Assembly: GCA_002435955.1 (NCBI GenBank)
Contig: DIWZ01000017.1
Span: 1 to 57,927, forward strand
Length of the DNA: 57,927 nt
Reading direction: 5' to 3'
DNA from: Pelobacter sp. UBA6093
Lineage (GTDB): Bacteria > Desulfobacterota > Desulfuromonadia > Desulfuromonadales > Syntrophotaleaceae
The notes under the pieces are model-generated. The model saw nothing but the letters and a program-made list of their open reading frames with translations. It ran no database searches and was not told where the DNA came from. The position numbers and the translations under genes were made by a program. Below are positions 7,314-16,163 of this stretch, piece after piece; the first letter of the stretch is position 1, and every line of letters starts with the position of its first letter.

Positions 7314-8459
7314 TCATTGATTGCGTTCGTTAATCCAGCGCGTCAAACGCAACAGCAGCCCCTGGTGGGTCAACAGCGCGCCTTCAGGGCATAACTCCTG
7401 GCAGCAAAAACAATAGATGCAGCAGCGGTAGTCGATATGCAGGCGGTCATGCGCCAGGCGCATGGCTTGCGGCGGACAGTGCTTGACGCACAAACCGCAT
7501 TGGCGGCAAAGATGTCGATCCGCATACGGGCGGGCGCTCAAAGAACGTCGTAGCGGCGTGTGCAGCCATTGCGGAAGGCCCCAGGCCGTATCGGAGCTCT
7601 GGGCCGCGCGAATGCGTGGCACCGCTAACTTCTCAAGGTCGTCGCCGCGTAGTTCGATATCGGCCAGGTGACTGCCGAGCCGTTGGGTCTGTTGCGCCAG
7701 GCGCTGGGTCCAGACGTCTGCTGCGGTCATGCCTACCAGACGGGTTGCGACACTGTCGATGGCCAGGGCTTCGGAGCCGGCCAGCAGGGCGCCGATGGAG
7801 ACCGGTTCGCCGCTGCCGGGGCCATTACCTTCCATACCGACAATGGCATCGACGATCGTCAGGGCCGGCCGTATGTGCTCAGCCAGTTCCAGCAGCATCA
7901 GGGCGAACAGGCTTTTATCGGCGCCGGCCTGCAGGTGCAGGGCCGGTTTGCGCATCCCGACCACCGCGCCGAAGAGATTTTTGACACTGCAGGTCAATCC
8001 CATCATGCCATGGGTTTTAAGTTTGGGCATGTTGATGATGACATCGGCATCCAGTATATCGCGGGCCAGTTCCAGCTGCCGGAAGGTGCGGCCGACCGTA
8101 CCGACACGCACCGAGTCGCAAAACGGCGCAAATTTCGCGCCGGTATCTTCGATGACAGCCATGATGCCACAGTGGCGGGCCACTTCCATGGGGCTGCCGA
8201 TACCCGGCGAGTCGCCGACCGAGACGATGCCGCCCGCGGCCTGAGCCATGCGAATCACCGCGCGCACCACTTCCGGATGGGTGGTTACCGCCTTGTCGGG
8301 GGCTTTGCCGGCCAGCATGTTGGGCTTGATCAATACCCGCTGACCGGGTTGGACAAAGGTGCTCATGCCGCCCAATTCATGCATCAGCCGCGCAAGGGCC
8401 TGCTCCACCGCGGCGGGGTGGTAATCGTTGGCGGCCACCAGGGCGACGCAGGGCTTCAT
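7314..8459 (-). CDS. DUF362 protein with C-terminal 2x[4Fe-4S] ferredoxin domain
   Basis: A 381-residue protein. The DUF362 domain covers roughly residues 40-245 (VLIKPNMLAGKAPDKAVTTHPEVV; INMPKLKTHGMMGLTCSVKN). The end carries two ferredoxin motifs, CRQCGLCVKHCP and CIYCFCCQELCP (about residues 317-365). No membrane segment is seen. DUF362-ferredoxin proteins are common in anaerobes; their electron-transfer partner is unknown. Its start overlaps the yjbQ stop (ATGA), and it is third in the operon. Confidence 0.88.
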   Translation of the reverse strand: MKPCVALVAANDYHPAAVEQALARLMHELGGMSTFVQPGQRVLIKPNMLAGKAPDKAVTTHPEVVRAVIRMAQAAGGIVSVGDSPGIGSPMEVARHCGIMAVIEDTGAKFAPFCDSVRVGTVGRTFRQLELARDILDADVIINMPKLKTHGMMGLTCSVKNLFGAVVGMRKPALHLQAGADKSLFALMLLELAEHIRPALTIVDAIVGMEGNGPGSGEPVSIGALLAGSEALAIDSVATRLVGMTAADVWTQRLAQQTQRLGSHLADIELRGDDLEKLAVPRIRAAQSSDTAWGLPQWLHTPLRRSLSARPYADRHLCRQCGLCVKHCPPQAMRLAHDRLHIDYRCCIYCFCCQELCPEGALLTHQGLLLRLTRWINERNQ

Positions 8460-8851
8460 GCTGCAAGAATCCGGATGTGGAGCTTGCGCCTGCGCGGGCC
8501 GTCGAATTCGCAGAAGTAAATCCCCTGCCAGGTACCCAGTACCGGTTCACCGCCATCGATCAACAGGGTCTGGTCCACGCCCAGCAATGAGCTTTTGATG
8601 TGGGCATCGCTGTTGCCTTCGGCATGGCGGTAGCCGGCATCGCGCTGGGCGAGGCGCCGCAGGCCAAGCAACAGGTCATGCACCACATCGGGATCGGCGT
8701 TTTCATTGATGGTGATGGCGGAGGTGGTGTGTGGCACATGCAGATAAGCGATTCCGCGATCGATCCCCGTATTGCGAATGGTCTGCCGGATCAGGGCGGT
8801 AATGTCGATCATGTCTTCGCGCTGACGGGTCGTGATATCCAGGGTGATCAT
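8456..8851 (-). CDS. yjbQ: YjbQ / UPF0047 family protein
   Basis: A 131-residue protein of the YjbQ family (secondary thiamine-phosphate synthase activity was reported for E. coli YjbQ; the main role is unsettled). Diagnostic stretches are YLHVPHTTSAITINENADPDV, then GNSDAHIKSSLLG and LGTWQGIYFCEFDGPRRRKL, holding the conserved His, Asn and Asp of the putative active site. It overlaps its neighbours on both sides by 4 bp, so the three genes are translationally coupled. Confidence 0.93.
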   Translation of the reverse strand: MITLDITTRQREDMIDITALIRQTIRNTGIDRGIAYLHVPHTTSAITINENADPDVVHDLLLGLRRLAQRDAGYRHAEGNSDAHIKSSLLGVDQTLLIDGGEPVLGTWQGIYFCEFDGPRRRKLHIRILAA

Positions 8852-9678
8852 GGCGGTGTTTCCTCAAGATGAGCGATGATGCGTCGGATAGCCGACGGGC
8901 GAAACAACATGGAGGCGTGGCCCATGCCGGTCAGTTCCTCATTGGGGATGCCAGGCAGAAAGGCGTTTTCGGCAGGCAGAACCATGTTGTCGTGTCGAGA
9001 GTAGATATTGATGATCCCGGTGCATTCGGGCCATGTCGCCGCTGCCAGGCGTTGCAGAAATGCAGAGCCCGGCACCAGCAGCAGCCCCAGGGGCGAAAGT
9101 GCAAAGGGCGCCAGTTTCGATCCCCCGTGTGGAGCACCGAGGAAAACGCAACGATCGATTTTCCCGGCACCGCCGCGAATCTGCAGGTAGTTGCGGGCAA
9201 TCAGGGCTCCCATGGAGTGCCCTATCATGTGTACACGAGATACGCCATGGCGATGGCGCAAGGTGTCAACGGTTTTGGCCACCCGCTCGGTAAGCACCTC
9301 CACGTCTTTCCAGGGCGGCAGGGCGATGGCATACAGCGCCGAGCGTCCCTGGCGCCGCAGGTGCAGCCTCAACCACCACCAGCAGGCACGGCTCTGAAAC
9401 AGTCCGTGCAGCAGGATGATCGGGGTCTGGTCCCGTGTGACGGACGGTGCTTTGCGGTTGAACCAGCCGGTAGGGTGCAGTAGGATGGTCACCATCAAAC
9501 AGGCTGCTTCGCCAAGGATCAGTCCACCTGCCAGACCCAGTCGCGCCGGGCGAAACCGTTGCAGGATCAGTTCGGGATTCCGGTTGGCGGATTCGTACCA
9601 GTACGCCGCGTAACTCAGCGCTGTCAGGCCGATAATTATCCCGAAAAAGAGGGCCAGTAGTACGAAGAAAATCTGCAC
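8848..9678 (-). CDS. Membrane-anchored alpha/beta-hydrolase (lipase/esterase-like)
   Basis: A 276-residue protein. Residues 1-28 form a membrane anchor (MQIFFVLLALFFGIIIGLTA), with a second hydrophobic stretch near 50-68. PIILLHGLFQSRACWWWLR (oxyanion region) and the nucleophile elbow GHSMG (Ser near residue 153) identify an alpha/beta hydrolase. A Ser-Asp-His triad is completed plausibly by D in YSRHDNMVLP and H in GMGHASM. The sequence resembles triacylglycerol lipases and PGAP1-like esterases; the substrate is unknown. First gene of the four-gene operon. Confidence 0.85.
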   Translation of the reverse strand: MQIFFVLLALFFGIIIGLTALSYAAYWYESANRNPELILQRFRPARLGLAGGLILGEAACLMVTILLHPTGWFNRKAPSVTRDQTPIILLHGLFQSRACWWWLRLHLRRQGRSALYAIALPPWKDVEVLTERVAKTVDTLRHRHGVSRVHMIGHSMGALIARNYLQIRGGAGKIDRCVFLGAPHGGSKLAPFALSPLGLLLVPGSAFLQRLAAATWPECTGIINIYSRHDNMVLPAENAFLPGIPNEELTGMGHASMLFRPSAIRRIIAHLEETPP

Positions 9679-9784
9679 GTTTCCTCCTGATGGAGGTCAT
9701 TATGGCACGCCCATGCACAAGCGTCAACGCGCTCATCACAAGCTTCCTGCCAACCTTTTTCAACCGTCCGGAAAGGCTTCCGAC

Positions 9785-10693
9785 ATGGACAGCTTGATCG
9801 CCCGCTTCTGCCGTCATCTTGAAGTCGAACGCAACCTTTCGCCGCATACCTTGCGCGCCTACCGGCAGGATTTGACGGAGTTCGCCCTATTTCTCCAAAA
9901 TGATGCGGGCAAGGGTGGCGAATCGACGTCCTCGGTCTCTATTCGCCAGGTCGATACCCTGATCCTGCGTCGTTATCTGGCCCGCTTGCACAAAACCAAC
10001 CGGCGGACAAGTATCGGCCGTAAACTCTCTGCGGTACGCAGTTTTTTCCGTTATTTGGTTCGTCAGGGAGAGCTGGACGTCAATCCCGCCGAGACCATCG
10101 CCACGCCTAAGCGGGAACACTATCTGCCCAAGGTTTTGACCGTGGACGAAGTGTTCGATCTGATCAAGGCTACCGATGGCTGCGAACCGCTTACGGTGCG
10201 TGATCGTGCCATCCTGGAGTTATTCTATTCCAGCGGATTGCGCGTGGGAGAGCTGGCGAGTCTCGATGTCGGCCATCTCGATCTGCGCGAGGGGCTGGTA
10301 AGGGTCAGGGGCAAAGGCGACAAAGAGCGCATTGTGCCCATGGGGCGGCCGGCGCGGCAGGCCCTCGGGGGTTACCTGGCCGAGCGAGGCGTCCCCGACC
10401 GGGATCAGCCCCTGTTTCTCAACTACCGCGGCGGGCGTCTGTCCGCCCGCAGCATCGAGCGTAATCTCAAAAAATGGCTGCTGCGCGCCGGTATCCTCAA
10501 AGATGCCTCACCGCATGCCTTGCGGCACTCCTTTGCCACCCACCTGCTCGATGGCGGTGCCGACCTGCGCGCCATCCAGGAGCTGCTTGGTCATGCCTCC
10601 TTGTCCACCACCCAGAAATATACCCAGGTCAGCCTCGATCGGTTGATGGATGTCTATGACCGCGCGCATCCGCGGGGCCGCAAGAAGGGTTGA
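9785..10693 (+). CDS. xerC: XerC-type tyrosine recombinase
   Basis: Site-specific recombinase of 302 residues, the usual XerC/XerD length. N-terminal SAM-like DNA-binding domain (LEVERNLSPHTLRAYRQDL) and C-terminal catalytic domain. The catalytic set is complete: R153 (SSGLRVGELASL), K177 (GKGDKER), H244 and R247 (HALRHSFATHLL), H270 (LLGHASL) and Y279 (TQKYTQV). It would resolve chromosome dimers at dif together with FtsK, which is encoded at 26125. I start at ATG 9785; the longer in-frame ATG at 9713 adds a non-homologous basic tail. Confidence 0.92.
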   Translation: MDSLIARFCRHLEVERNLSPHTLRAYRQDLTEFALFLQNDAGKGGESTSSVSIRQVDTLILRRYLARLHKTNRRTSIGRKLSAVRSFFRYLVRQGELDVNPAETIATPKREHYLPKVLTVDEVFDLIKATDGCEPLTVRDRAILELFYSSGLRVGELASLDVGHLDLREGLVRVRGKGDKERIVPMGRPARQALGGYLAERGVPDRDQPLFLNYRGGRLSARSIERNLKKWLLRAGILKDASPHALRHSFATHLLDGGADLRAIQELLGHASLSTTQKYTQVSLDRLMDVYDRAHPRGRKKG

Positions 10694-10804
10694 ACCTCAG
10701 CAGCTTCAGCGAAAGCTTGAACCTGTCTGTGGAGCGGTTAGACTATTCAAAAGACTTCTACCCCCTCTGGTCCGCCTTCGGACCGCTGCTCCAGGAAGGT
10801 CCCC

Positions 10805-13558
10805 ATGCAGGAATTGTACTGGAAAGTCGATAGTCCCGTGGCCAGGCTGGCAGAGTTGACCAGTTTTGCCGGGGATCTCTGGGAACGACCGCTGCGGCGC
10901 GATGTGCGCTCCCTGGGGAAATTGCTCGGCACGGTGCTTCGGGAACAGGCCGGATCCGCGATCTACGCACTGGAGGAAGAGCTGCGTCATGGCGCCATTG
11001 CCCATCGCCGCCGACTTTACCATGCCGAACCGGATTTACACACCTGGCGGGATGATCCGCAGTTGCAGGCAGCGGTTGGTTTGATCCGGGAACTTTCCCT
11101 GGCCGATGCCGGACAGATCGTCAAGGCTTTTTCCACTTTTTTCGAACTGGTCAACCTGGCGGAAACCCAGCATCGCAAAAGACGCCTGCGCGCGGTACGT
11201 CTGGCGCCTGATACGATGGATAAGCCAGGCTCCCTGCGCGGAACACTGACGCGATTACGCGAAAAGGGTTTCAAACCGGAGCAACTTCTCGGGATTTTGC
11301 AAAAGGTCGAAGTCATTCCGGTGTTCACCGCCCATCCGACGGAGGTGGCACGTCGGGTAACACGCACCAAGCGGCAATATATCGCCTGGGCCCTGGAGCA
11401 GCTGAACCGTCTCCTGTTGTTGGACGCCGAAGCCGCGCTGCACCAGCAGGCGATCCTTTGCGAGATTACCACTCTGTGGCAGACCGAAGAAATTCGGCGC
11501 CAAAACCCCAGCGTGGAAAATGAAATAGATATGGGGCTTGATCATTACGCGCCTTTTCTGATCCCCGCGCTGGGCGATTTTTATCCGGATATGGCCGCGG
11601 CGTTCGAGGAGATATTCGGTTATCGGATTTCCCCCGGCGACCTGCCGACCGTGGTGCGTTTCGGGTCCTGGATCGGCGGGGATCGCGACGGCAACCCGTC
11701 GGTAACCCCTGCTTCAACCCGCACCGCCCTGGCCAGCGCCCGCACCATTATTCTCGACAGGTACCTGCAGGATGTCGCCCTGCTCAAGGAGCTGCTTACC
11801 CCCTCCGGTTGTCGGGTACCCACTTCCACTGCGTTTCGGCAGGCGTTACTTACCTATCGGCAAAACATGCCTGTGGCGGCTGCTCGCATGGCGTCCTGCC
11901 CGGAATGCGAACTCTATCGGCAGTTTCTGGCGGCGATCGGCTATCGTCTCGAATGTACCCGCAACACCCCTCAGCATGTCGATGCGTATCCGTCGGTCCG
12001 CGAATTCAAAGAGGACCTGCTGGTGGTGCGCGCCAGTCTTGAGCATCACCGCGCCGATCGCCTGGCCCGGCAATATCTGGATCCGGTGCTGCGCAAGGTC
12101 GCCACTTTCGGGTTTTATCTGCATGCTCTCGATATTCGCCAACATGCCCGCATGCACACCCGGGCCGACAGCGACCTGGCGCAAGGTCATGCGACCAGTG
12201 CTGCGATTGCCACGGTGATGAATACCTTGCAAAATGTTGTGGCGCTTAAACAGGAGTTTGCCCCTGAAGCCATCACTCGCTATGTCATCAGCGGCACCCG
12301 TTGCGCCGAGGATGTGCTGCTGTGGCTGCGGCTGGCCGCCAAGGCCGGGGTGCAGGTTGCTGCCGACACGGGCAACCACGATCCCGGTCTTATGCCGGTC
12401 CCTTTGTTCGAGTCCATCGAGGATCTGCGCAACGCGCCGGAAATCTGCCGCCTTCTATGGAACGACGCGGCGTACCAACCGCTACTCGATAGCTGGGGCC
12501 GTTGCCAGGAGGTGATGCTCGGGTATTCCGATTCCAATAAGGACGGCGGCATGTTCACCAGTACCTGGGAGATCCACAAGGCCCAGCGGGCCTTGCACGG
12601 CGTCGCGCACCAGCATAACGTGACCCTGCGGCTGTTCCACGGACGGGGCGGTACCGTCGGCCGCGGAGGTGGTCCGACCCATCGCGCCATTCTCAGTCAG
12701 CCGGGGGGCGCCTTTTCCGGATCCATCAAAATCACCGAGCAGGGCGAGGTTATCAATTGGAAATACGCCGATTCCGAACTGGCGCGCCGCAACCTGGAAC
12801 TGATGGTTTCTGCCAGCCTGGAATGTCTGCTGTGTCCCGAACTCGGAGCTGCCACCGCCTCTCCCGCCTGGGAAGCGGCCCTGGAAGAGATGTCCGCCGA
12901 GGCTCTGGCCTTTTACCGTCGGCATATCGCCGACAATCCCGACATGGTGACCTACTTCGAGCAGGCCACGCCGGTGCTCGAATTCGAGCTGGCCAAGATC
13001 GGTTCGCGACCGGCGCGGCGTAAGCCTGCAGGCGGTCTCGAGGATCTGCGCGCCATTCCCTGGGGCTTCGGCTGGATGCAGAGCCGTCACGTGCTGCCCG
13101 GCTGGTTCGGCGTCGGCCATGCTCTCACCACCTTTGCCGAGCAGGGAGCGGAGGCAAAACGCCTGTTATCCGAGATGATGGCGGATTGCCCGTTTTTTGC
13201 CGACCTGATCCGCAACGTCGAACTGGCTCTGACCAAGGTCGACCTGCCCATCGCCCGACGCTATGCCGACCTGGTTACGGATTCCGCACTGCGGGAGCGC
13301 TGTTTCAACCTGGTGGTCGATGAGCACCGGCGTACCCTCGACGCGGTACTTGCTGTCACCGGCCAGACCCGTCTGCTGGAAAACGAACCGAGCCTGGCGC
13401 GTTCCCTGCGGTTGCGCACGCCCTATGTCGATCCCTTGAGCCTGATGCAGATCGAACTGCTACGGCGTAAACGTGCCGGAGAGGAAAGCGACGAGCTTAA
13501 CTATCTTCTGGCCGCCACCATTCACGGGATCGCCGCCGGGTTACGCAATACCGGGTAG
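10805..13558 (+). CDS. ppc: Phosphoenolpyruvate carboxylase
   Basis: Carboxylates PEP to oxaloacetate, an anaplerotic step. The 917-residue length is typical. Diagnostic motifs are present: VFTAHPTEVARR near residue 175 (catalytic His), GSWIGGDRDGNPSVT near 290, GYSDSNKDGGMFTSTW near 577, FHGRGGTVGRGGGPTHRAI near 615, the glycine-rich Q-GEVINWKYAD loop, IPWGFGWMQSRH near 757, and the C-terminus IAAGLRNTG, matching the family's QNTG end. It lies 111 bp after xerC and is followed directly by a heptamer repeat tract. Confidence 0.97.
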   Translation: MQELYWKVDSPVARLAELTSFAGDLWERPLRRDVRSLGKLLGTVLREQAGSAIYALEEELRHGAIAHRRRLYHAEPDLHTWRDDPQLQAAVGLIRELSLADAGQIVKAFSTFFELVNLAETQHRKRRLRAVRLAPDTMDKPGSLRGTLTRLREKGFKPEQLLGILQKVEVIPVFTAHPTEVARRVTRTKRQYIAWALEQLNRLLLLDAEAALHQQAILCEITTLWQTEEIRRQNPSVENEIDMGLDHYAPFLIPALGDFYPDMAAAFEEIFGYRISPGDLPTVVRFGSWIGGDRDGNPSVTPASTRTALASARTIILDRYLQDVALLKELLTPSGCRVPTSTAFRQALLTYRQNMPVAAARMASCPECELYRQFLAAIGYRLECTRNTPQHVDAYPSVREFKEDLLVVRASLEHHRADRLARQYLDPVLRKVATFGFYLHALDIRQHARMHTRADSDLAQGHATSAAIATVMNTLQNVVALKQEFAPEAITRYVISGTRCAEDVLLWLRLAAKAGVQVAADTGNHDPGLMPVPLFESIEDLRNAPEICRLLWNDAAYQPLLDSWGRCQEVMLGYSDSNKDGGMFTSTWEIHKAQRALHGVAHQHNVTLRLFHGRGGTVGRGGGPTHRAILSQPGGAFSGSIKITEQGEVINWKYADSELARRNLELMVSASLECLLCPELGAATASPAWEAALEEMSAEALAFYRRHIADNPDMVTYFEQATPVLEFELAKIGSRPARRKPAGGLEDLRAIPWGFGWMQSRHVLPGWFGVGHALTTFAEQGAEAKRLLSEMMADCPFFADLIRNVELALTKVDLPIARRYADLVTDSALRERCFNLVVDEHRRTLDAVLAVTGQTRLLENEPSLARSLRLRTPYVDPLSLMQIELLRRKRAGEESDELNYLLAATIHGIAAGLRNTG

Positions 13559-13566
13559 AAACGTTG

Positions 13567-13637
13567 GTGCTGAGTGCTGAGGGCTGAGGGCTGAGTGCTG
13601 AGTGCTGAGTGCTGAGCACGGACCACGGACCACGGAC
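13567..13637 (+). repeat. Heptamer tandem repeat tract (7 x GTGCTGA-type, then 3 x CACGGAC)
   Basis: Seven head-to-tail 7-mers (five GTGCTGA, two GGGCTGA) run from 13567 to 13615 and are followed by three CACGGAC units (13617-13637). The tract fills the gap between the convergent ppc and Fem-like GNAT genes. The GTGCTGA unit is the reverse complement of the CAGCACT unit in the longer tract at 45938. Confidence 0.93.
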
Positions 13638-13644
13638 AAACACC

Positions 13645-14511
13645 TCAATCATGCCCGGTCAGTCGATAATAAGCATGCGGACGCAGGGTTTTTACGATGG
13701 TGCCCGTCATCGGCGCAAACCAGATCCGCGTTGGCAAATGCACCATGGATAAACCCAATTCATCCTTGTAATGGCATAAGCCGGGTGCTTCGCGGGCGTG
13801 CAGGCCGTGGACCACTTCCCGGATCGCTACGGTCCTGCGGCAGATCTGAACCCACTCGAAGAACAGGCCGAGGCTGATGTTGGTGCGCAGATGTTGCGAG
13901 TCCAGAAACAGGTCGTCCACATAAGCGGTCTTGCCGACCGCGTGACCGGTCAGATATCCGATGAGTTTCCCGTCCAGCAGCCCGCCGATCACCAGACCGT
14001 GCCCCGTGGCATAATACTTCTCGACGTATTTTCGATAGATAGCCGGTCGGGTAACCCGGCCATAATTGTTGCGCGTATTGGCGGAACGCAGGATCTCATA
14101 CCCCTGGTCGAGAAGCAGATCCGGTTTATGCAGCTCGACGACGCGAACTTGCTTGCGGAGATTGCGGAGCTTGTTGCGGTACCGCGAGCTAATCGCCTGC
14201 CAGGTATAGGTGTCGATGTCGGATAGCAGATGCAGCGGCAGGCTGCCATTGGCCTGGTCGGCATCCTGGTCGCGCAAGGAGGTGCGAAAGCCCCAGCAAA
14301 GTGCGGCCGGACGGGTAGCTTCATGCACCCCGAGCCTGGCCAGGGGATGCACGGTGGCATAGAAGCCGGGGAAGGCTTGCATCCAGTGGCGGCCTTTATG
14401 GCAGATGATTTTTGTCCCTCTGCGTGCCAGCCAGGTGGCGAATTCCAGTTCTGTCTGTGCGACCAGCGATGCTTCGGCAACATCCCGATAGCTGTGGATG
14501 TATGTGTCCAT
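13645..14511 (-). CDS. Fem-like GNAT acyltransferase in the phosphonate locus
   Basis: A 288-residue protein without signal peptide. The C-terminal half (YRNKLRNLRKQVRVVEL..., VIGGLLDGKLIGYLTGHAVGKTAYVDDLFLD) has the GNAT acetyl-CoA-type fold as found in FemAB-like and BioF2-like GNAT proteins. Such enzymes transfer acyl or aminoacyl groups. The start ATG at 14511 has GGAG eight bases upstream inside the end of the preceding gene, only 3 bp away, so it is coupled to the membrane-protein gene. The substrate is inferred only from the neighbouring PEP mutase; acetylation of a phosphonate or aminoacyl transfer are both possible. Confidence 0.7.
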   Translation of the reverse strand: MDTYIHSYRDVAEASLVAQTELEFATWLARRGTKIICHKGRHWMQAFPGFYATVHPLARLGVHEATRPAALCWGFRTSLRDQDADQANGSLPLHLLSDIDTYTWQAISSRYRNKLRNLRKQVRVVELHKPDLLLDQGYEILRSANTRNNYGRVTRPAIYRKYVEKYYATGHGLVIGGLLDGKLIGYLTGHAVGKTAYVDDLFLDSQHLRTNISLGLFFEWVQICRRTVAIREVVHGLHAREAPGLCHYKDELGLSMVHLPTRIWFAPMTGTIVKTLRPHAYYRLTGHD

Positions 14512-14514
14512 GGC

Positions 14515-15162
14515 TCAGGCTCCATCGGAAGGTGCCAAGGCGTGTAAAGCTGTGTCGCCGAAATATCCCAGCCAGCTGGAAAGACCGAAAAGTTTAAAAC
14601 CGTCTTCAAAAAAGTGATGGAAAGGCCTGAAACCCTCATATTTGACGGCGATGCCATCGATGACGATAGACAGGAAGAAAAAGCCGAAGGCCAGCACCAG
14701 GGTGACGAAATTACTCTTTAATATTGTTGTTCTGAATCGAAGGAGGTAGACAAAAATAACTGCAACATAGCTCAGGTAAACATACCGTTGCCGCCAATGG
14801 AAATATTCAGGGAATATCCTTTCGTGCAACAGGAACAGATCGTCCGCCAGCAGCATGCTGGTGATCAGGCCGGATATGAAAAAAAATACGGCCATGCCGC
14901 CTGCGTTTTTGCGCTTGAGGAAAAGCGCTGCAAAGAAGCAGATCGTTGCGGATGCACACCATAACAGAATGCCGATGTTGGAGAGGACACCCAAAAACGG
15001 CGAAGAGTCCGTGATATCGGCCGGATCCCTGGTAAACATGGCAACAGGGATGCCAGTGCGCAGGCTTATCGCAAGAACCGTCAACAGAAGCATCCCCGTG
15101 GGAAGGTAGAGACTCAGCAGCAACTTGGCGGAGGTCGATTGCATAGCAGCGGGAAATTTCAT
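14515..15162 (-). CDS. Multi-pass membrane protein, unknown
   Basis: About 215 residues with six likely membrane helices (LLLSLYLPTGMLLLTVLAIS; LGVLSNIGILLWCASATICF; MAVFFFISGLITSMLLADDL; YVYLSYVAVIFVYLLRF; FVTLVLAFGFFFLSIVIDGI; LFGLSSWLGYFGDTAL). I know no family for it. ATG 15162 and GTG 15168 are both possible starts; neither has a strong ribosome site. It is encoded between PEP mutase and the GNAT gene on the same strand, so transport or immunity for the product is a guess from position. Confidence 0.7.
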   Translation of the reverse strand: MKFPAAMQSTSAKLLLSLYLPTGMLLLTVLAISLRTGIPVAMFTRDPADITDSSPFLGVLSNIGILLWCASATICFFAALFLKRKNAGGMAVFFFISGLITSMLLADDLFLLHERIFPEYFHWRQRYVYLSYVAVIFVYLLRFRTTILKSNFVTLVLAFGFFFLSIVIDGIAVKYEGFRPFHHFFEDGFKLFGLSSWLGYFGDTALHALAPSDGA

Positions 15163-15239
15163 GGTCACCGATCATTGAAAGAGGGGACGGTTGTCTGCAG
15201 GATTTCAACGCTGTTTGCGAGCAGTATCCAGGAAGCGTT

Positions 15240-16142
15240 TTAACCGGTCGGCGGATCCGCCATCCGGATGGGCGGCAGGTATCTCTGTTCCGCCAGTTTC
15301 AATTCGTCGACATTCTGCAGACGAAAAACCTCCTGCACCGGAATGATTTCCTTTTCGACACCGAGCAGCGACTGCTGCGCATGAATGGAAGCGGCAGTTC
15401 TTTGCATGGCGGCAATGCTCGAACGCAGCAGGTGGTTGGCCCAGATTACCAGGCTGATGCCGGCATCCTGGAAGACCGAAGTAGGGGTCTGGTAGTACTT
15501 GGTCGGCACAACCACGATTGGACAGGTATCCCGCCATTCGTTCATGAAGGCCAACACTTCCTCCGCCGTGGAGAGCTTGCTGTGGATCAGCAGGGCGTCG
15601 GCTCCCGCTGCATGGTAGGCTTCAGCGCGTTTGAGCACCTCGCCCAGTCCCCATCCGGCTATGAAGGCTTCGATGCGCGCGACCACGCAAAAATCCGCGT
15701 CCTGTTGGGTATCCTTGGCCGCCTTGATTTTGCCGGCAAATACGTCGATGGCTTCCAGCGGCTGGCGGACGTTGTCCATCAATGAGTTGTTCTTGGGAAA
15801 CAGCTTATCCTCGATACAGGCTGCCGCTACCCCTCTTTGCTCCAATTTTCGCACCAGCCTGCGAACATTGTTGAAATTGCCGTAGCCGGTGTCGGCATCG
15901 AGCATGATCGGGATGCGGGTTGCATCGCTCATGAACTCGACCACTTCCAGTACCTGAGTCCAGCTGGCTTCGTTGTTGTCCCGTACCCCCAACGCTGCGG
16001 AAATGCCCAGGCCGCTGCCCCAGATTCCTTTAAATCCGGCCTCTTCAACGATTCTGGCGCTCAGGCCGTTATGGGCTTCCATCAGGAATTGGATATCCTG
16101 CGACTGCAACAGCGCCTTGAACTGGGATGTTTTCTTTATCAT
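15240..16142 (-). CDS. aepX: Phosphoenolpyruvate mutase
   Basis: Makes the C-P bond: PEP to phosphonopyruvate, the committed first step of nearly all phosphonates. The 300-residue protein has the full PEP mutase signature EDKLFPKNNS at residues 111-120, which separates it from isocitrate lyase and methylisocitrate lyase homologs. WGSGLGISAALGVRD lies at 41-55, the Mg-binding D82-A-D84 at LDADTGYGNF, and VVARIEAFIAGWG near 160. I start at ATG 16142 with GGGAGGG upstream rather than GTG 16154. It is 21 bp after the dehydrogenase gene. Confidence 0.95.
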   Translation of the reverse strand: MIKKTSQFKALLQSQDIQFLMEAHNGLSARIVEEAGFKGIWGSGLGISAALGVRDNNEASWTQVLEVVEFMSDATRIPIMLDADTGYGNFNNVRRLVRKLEQRGVAAACIEDKLFPKNNSLMDNVRQPLEAIDVFAGKIKAAKDTQQDADFCVVARIEAFIAGWGLGEVLKRAEAYHAAGADALLIHSKLSTAEEVLAFMNEWRDTCPIVVVPTKYYQTPTSVFQDAGISLVIWANHLLRSSIAAMQRTAASIHAQQSLLGVEKEIIPVQEVFRLQNVDELKLAEQRYLPPIRMADPPTG

Positions 16143-16163
16143 AGGCCCTCCCACGTGAAAAAT

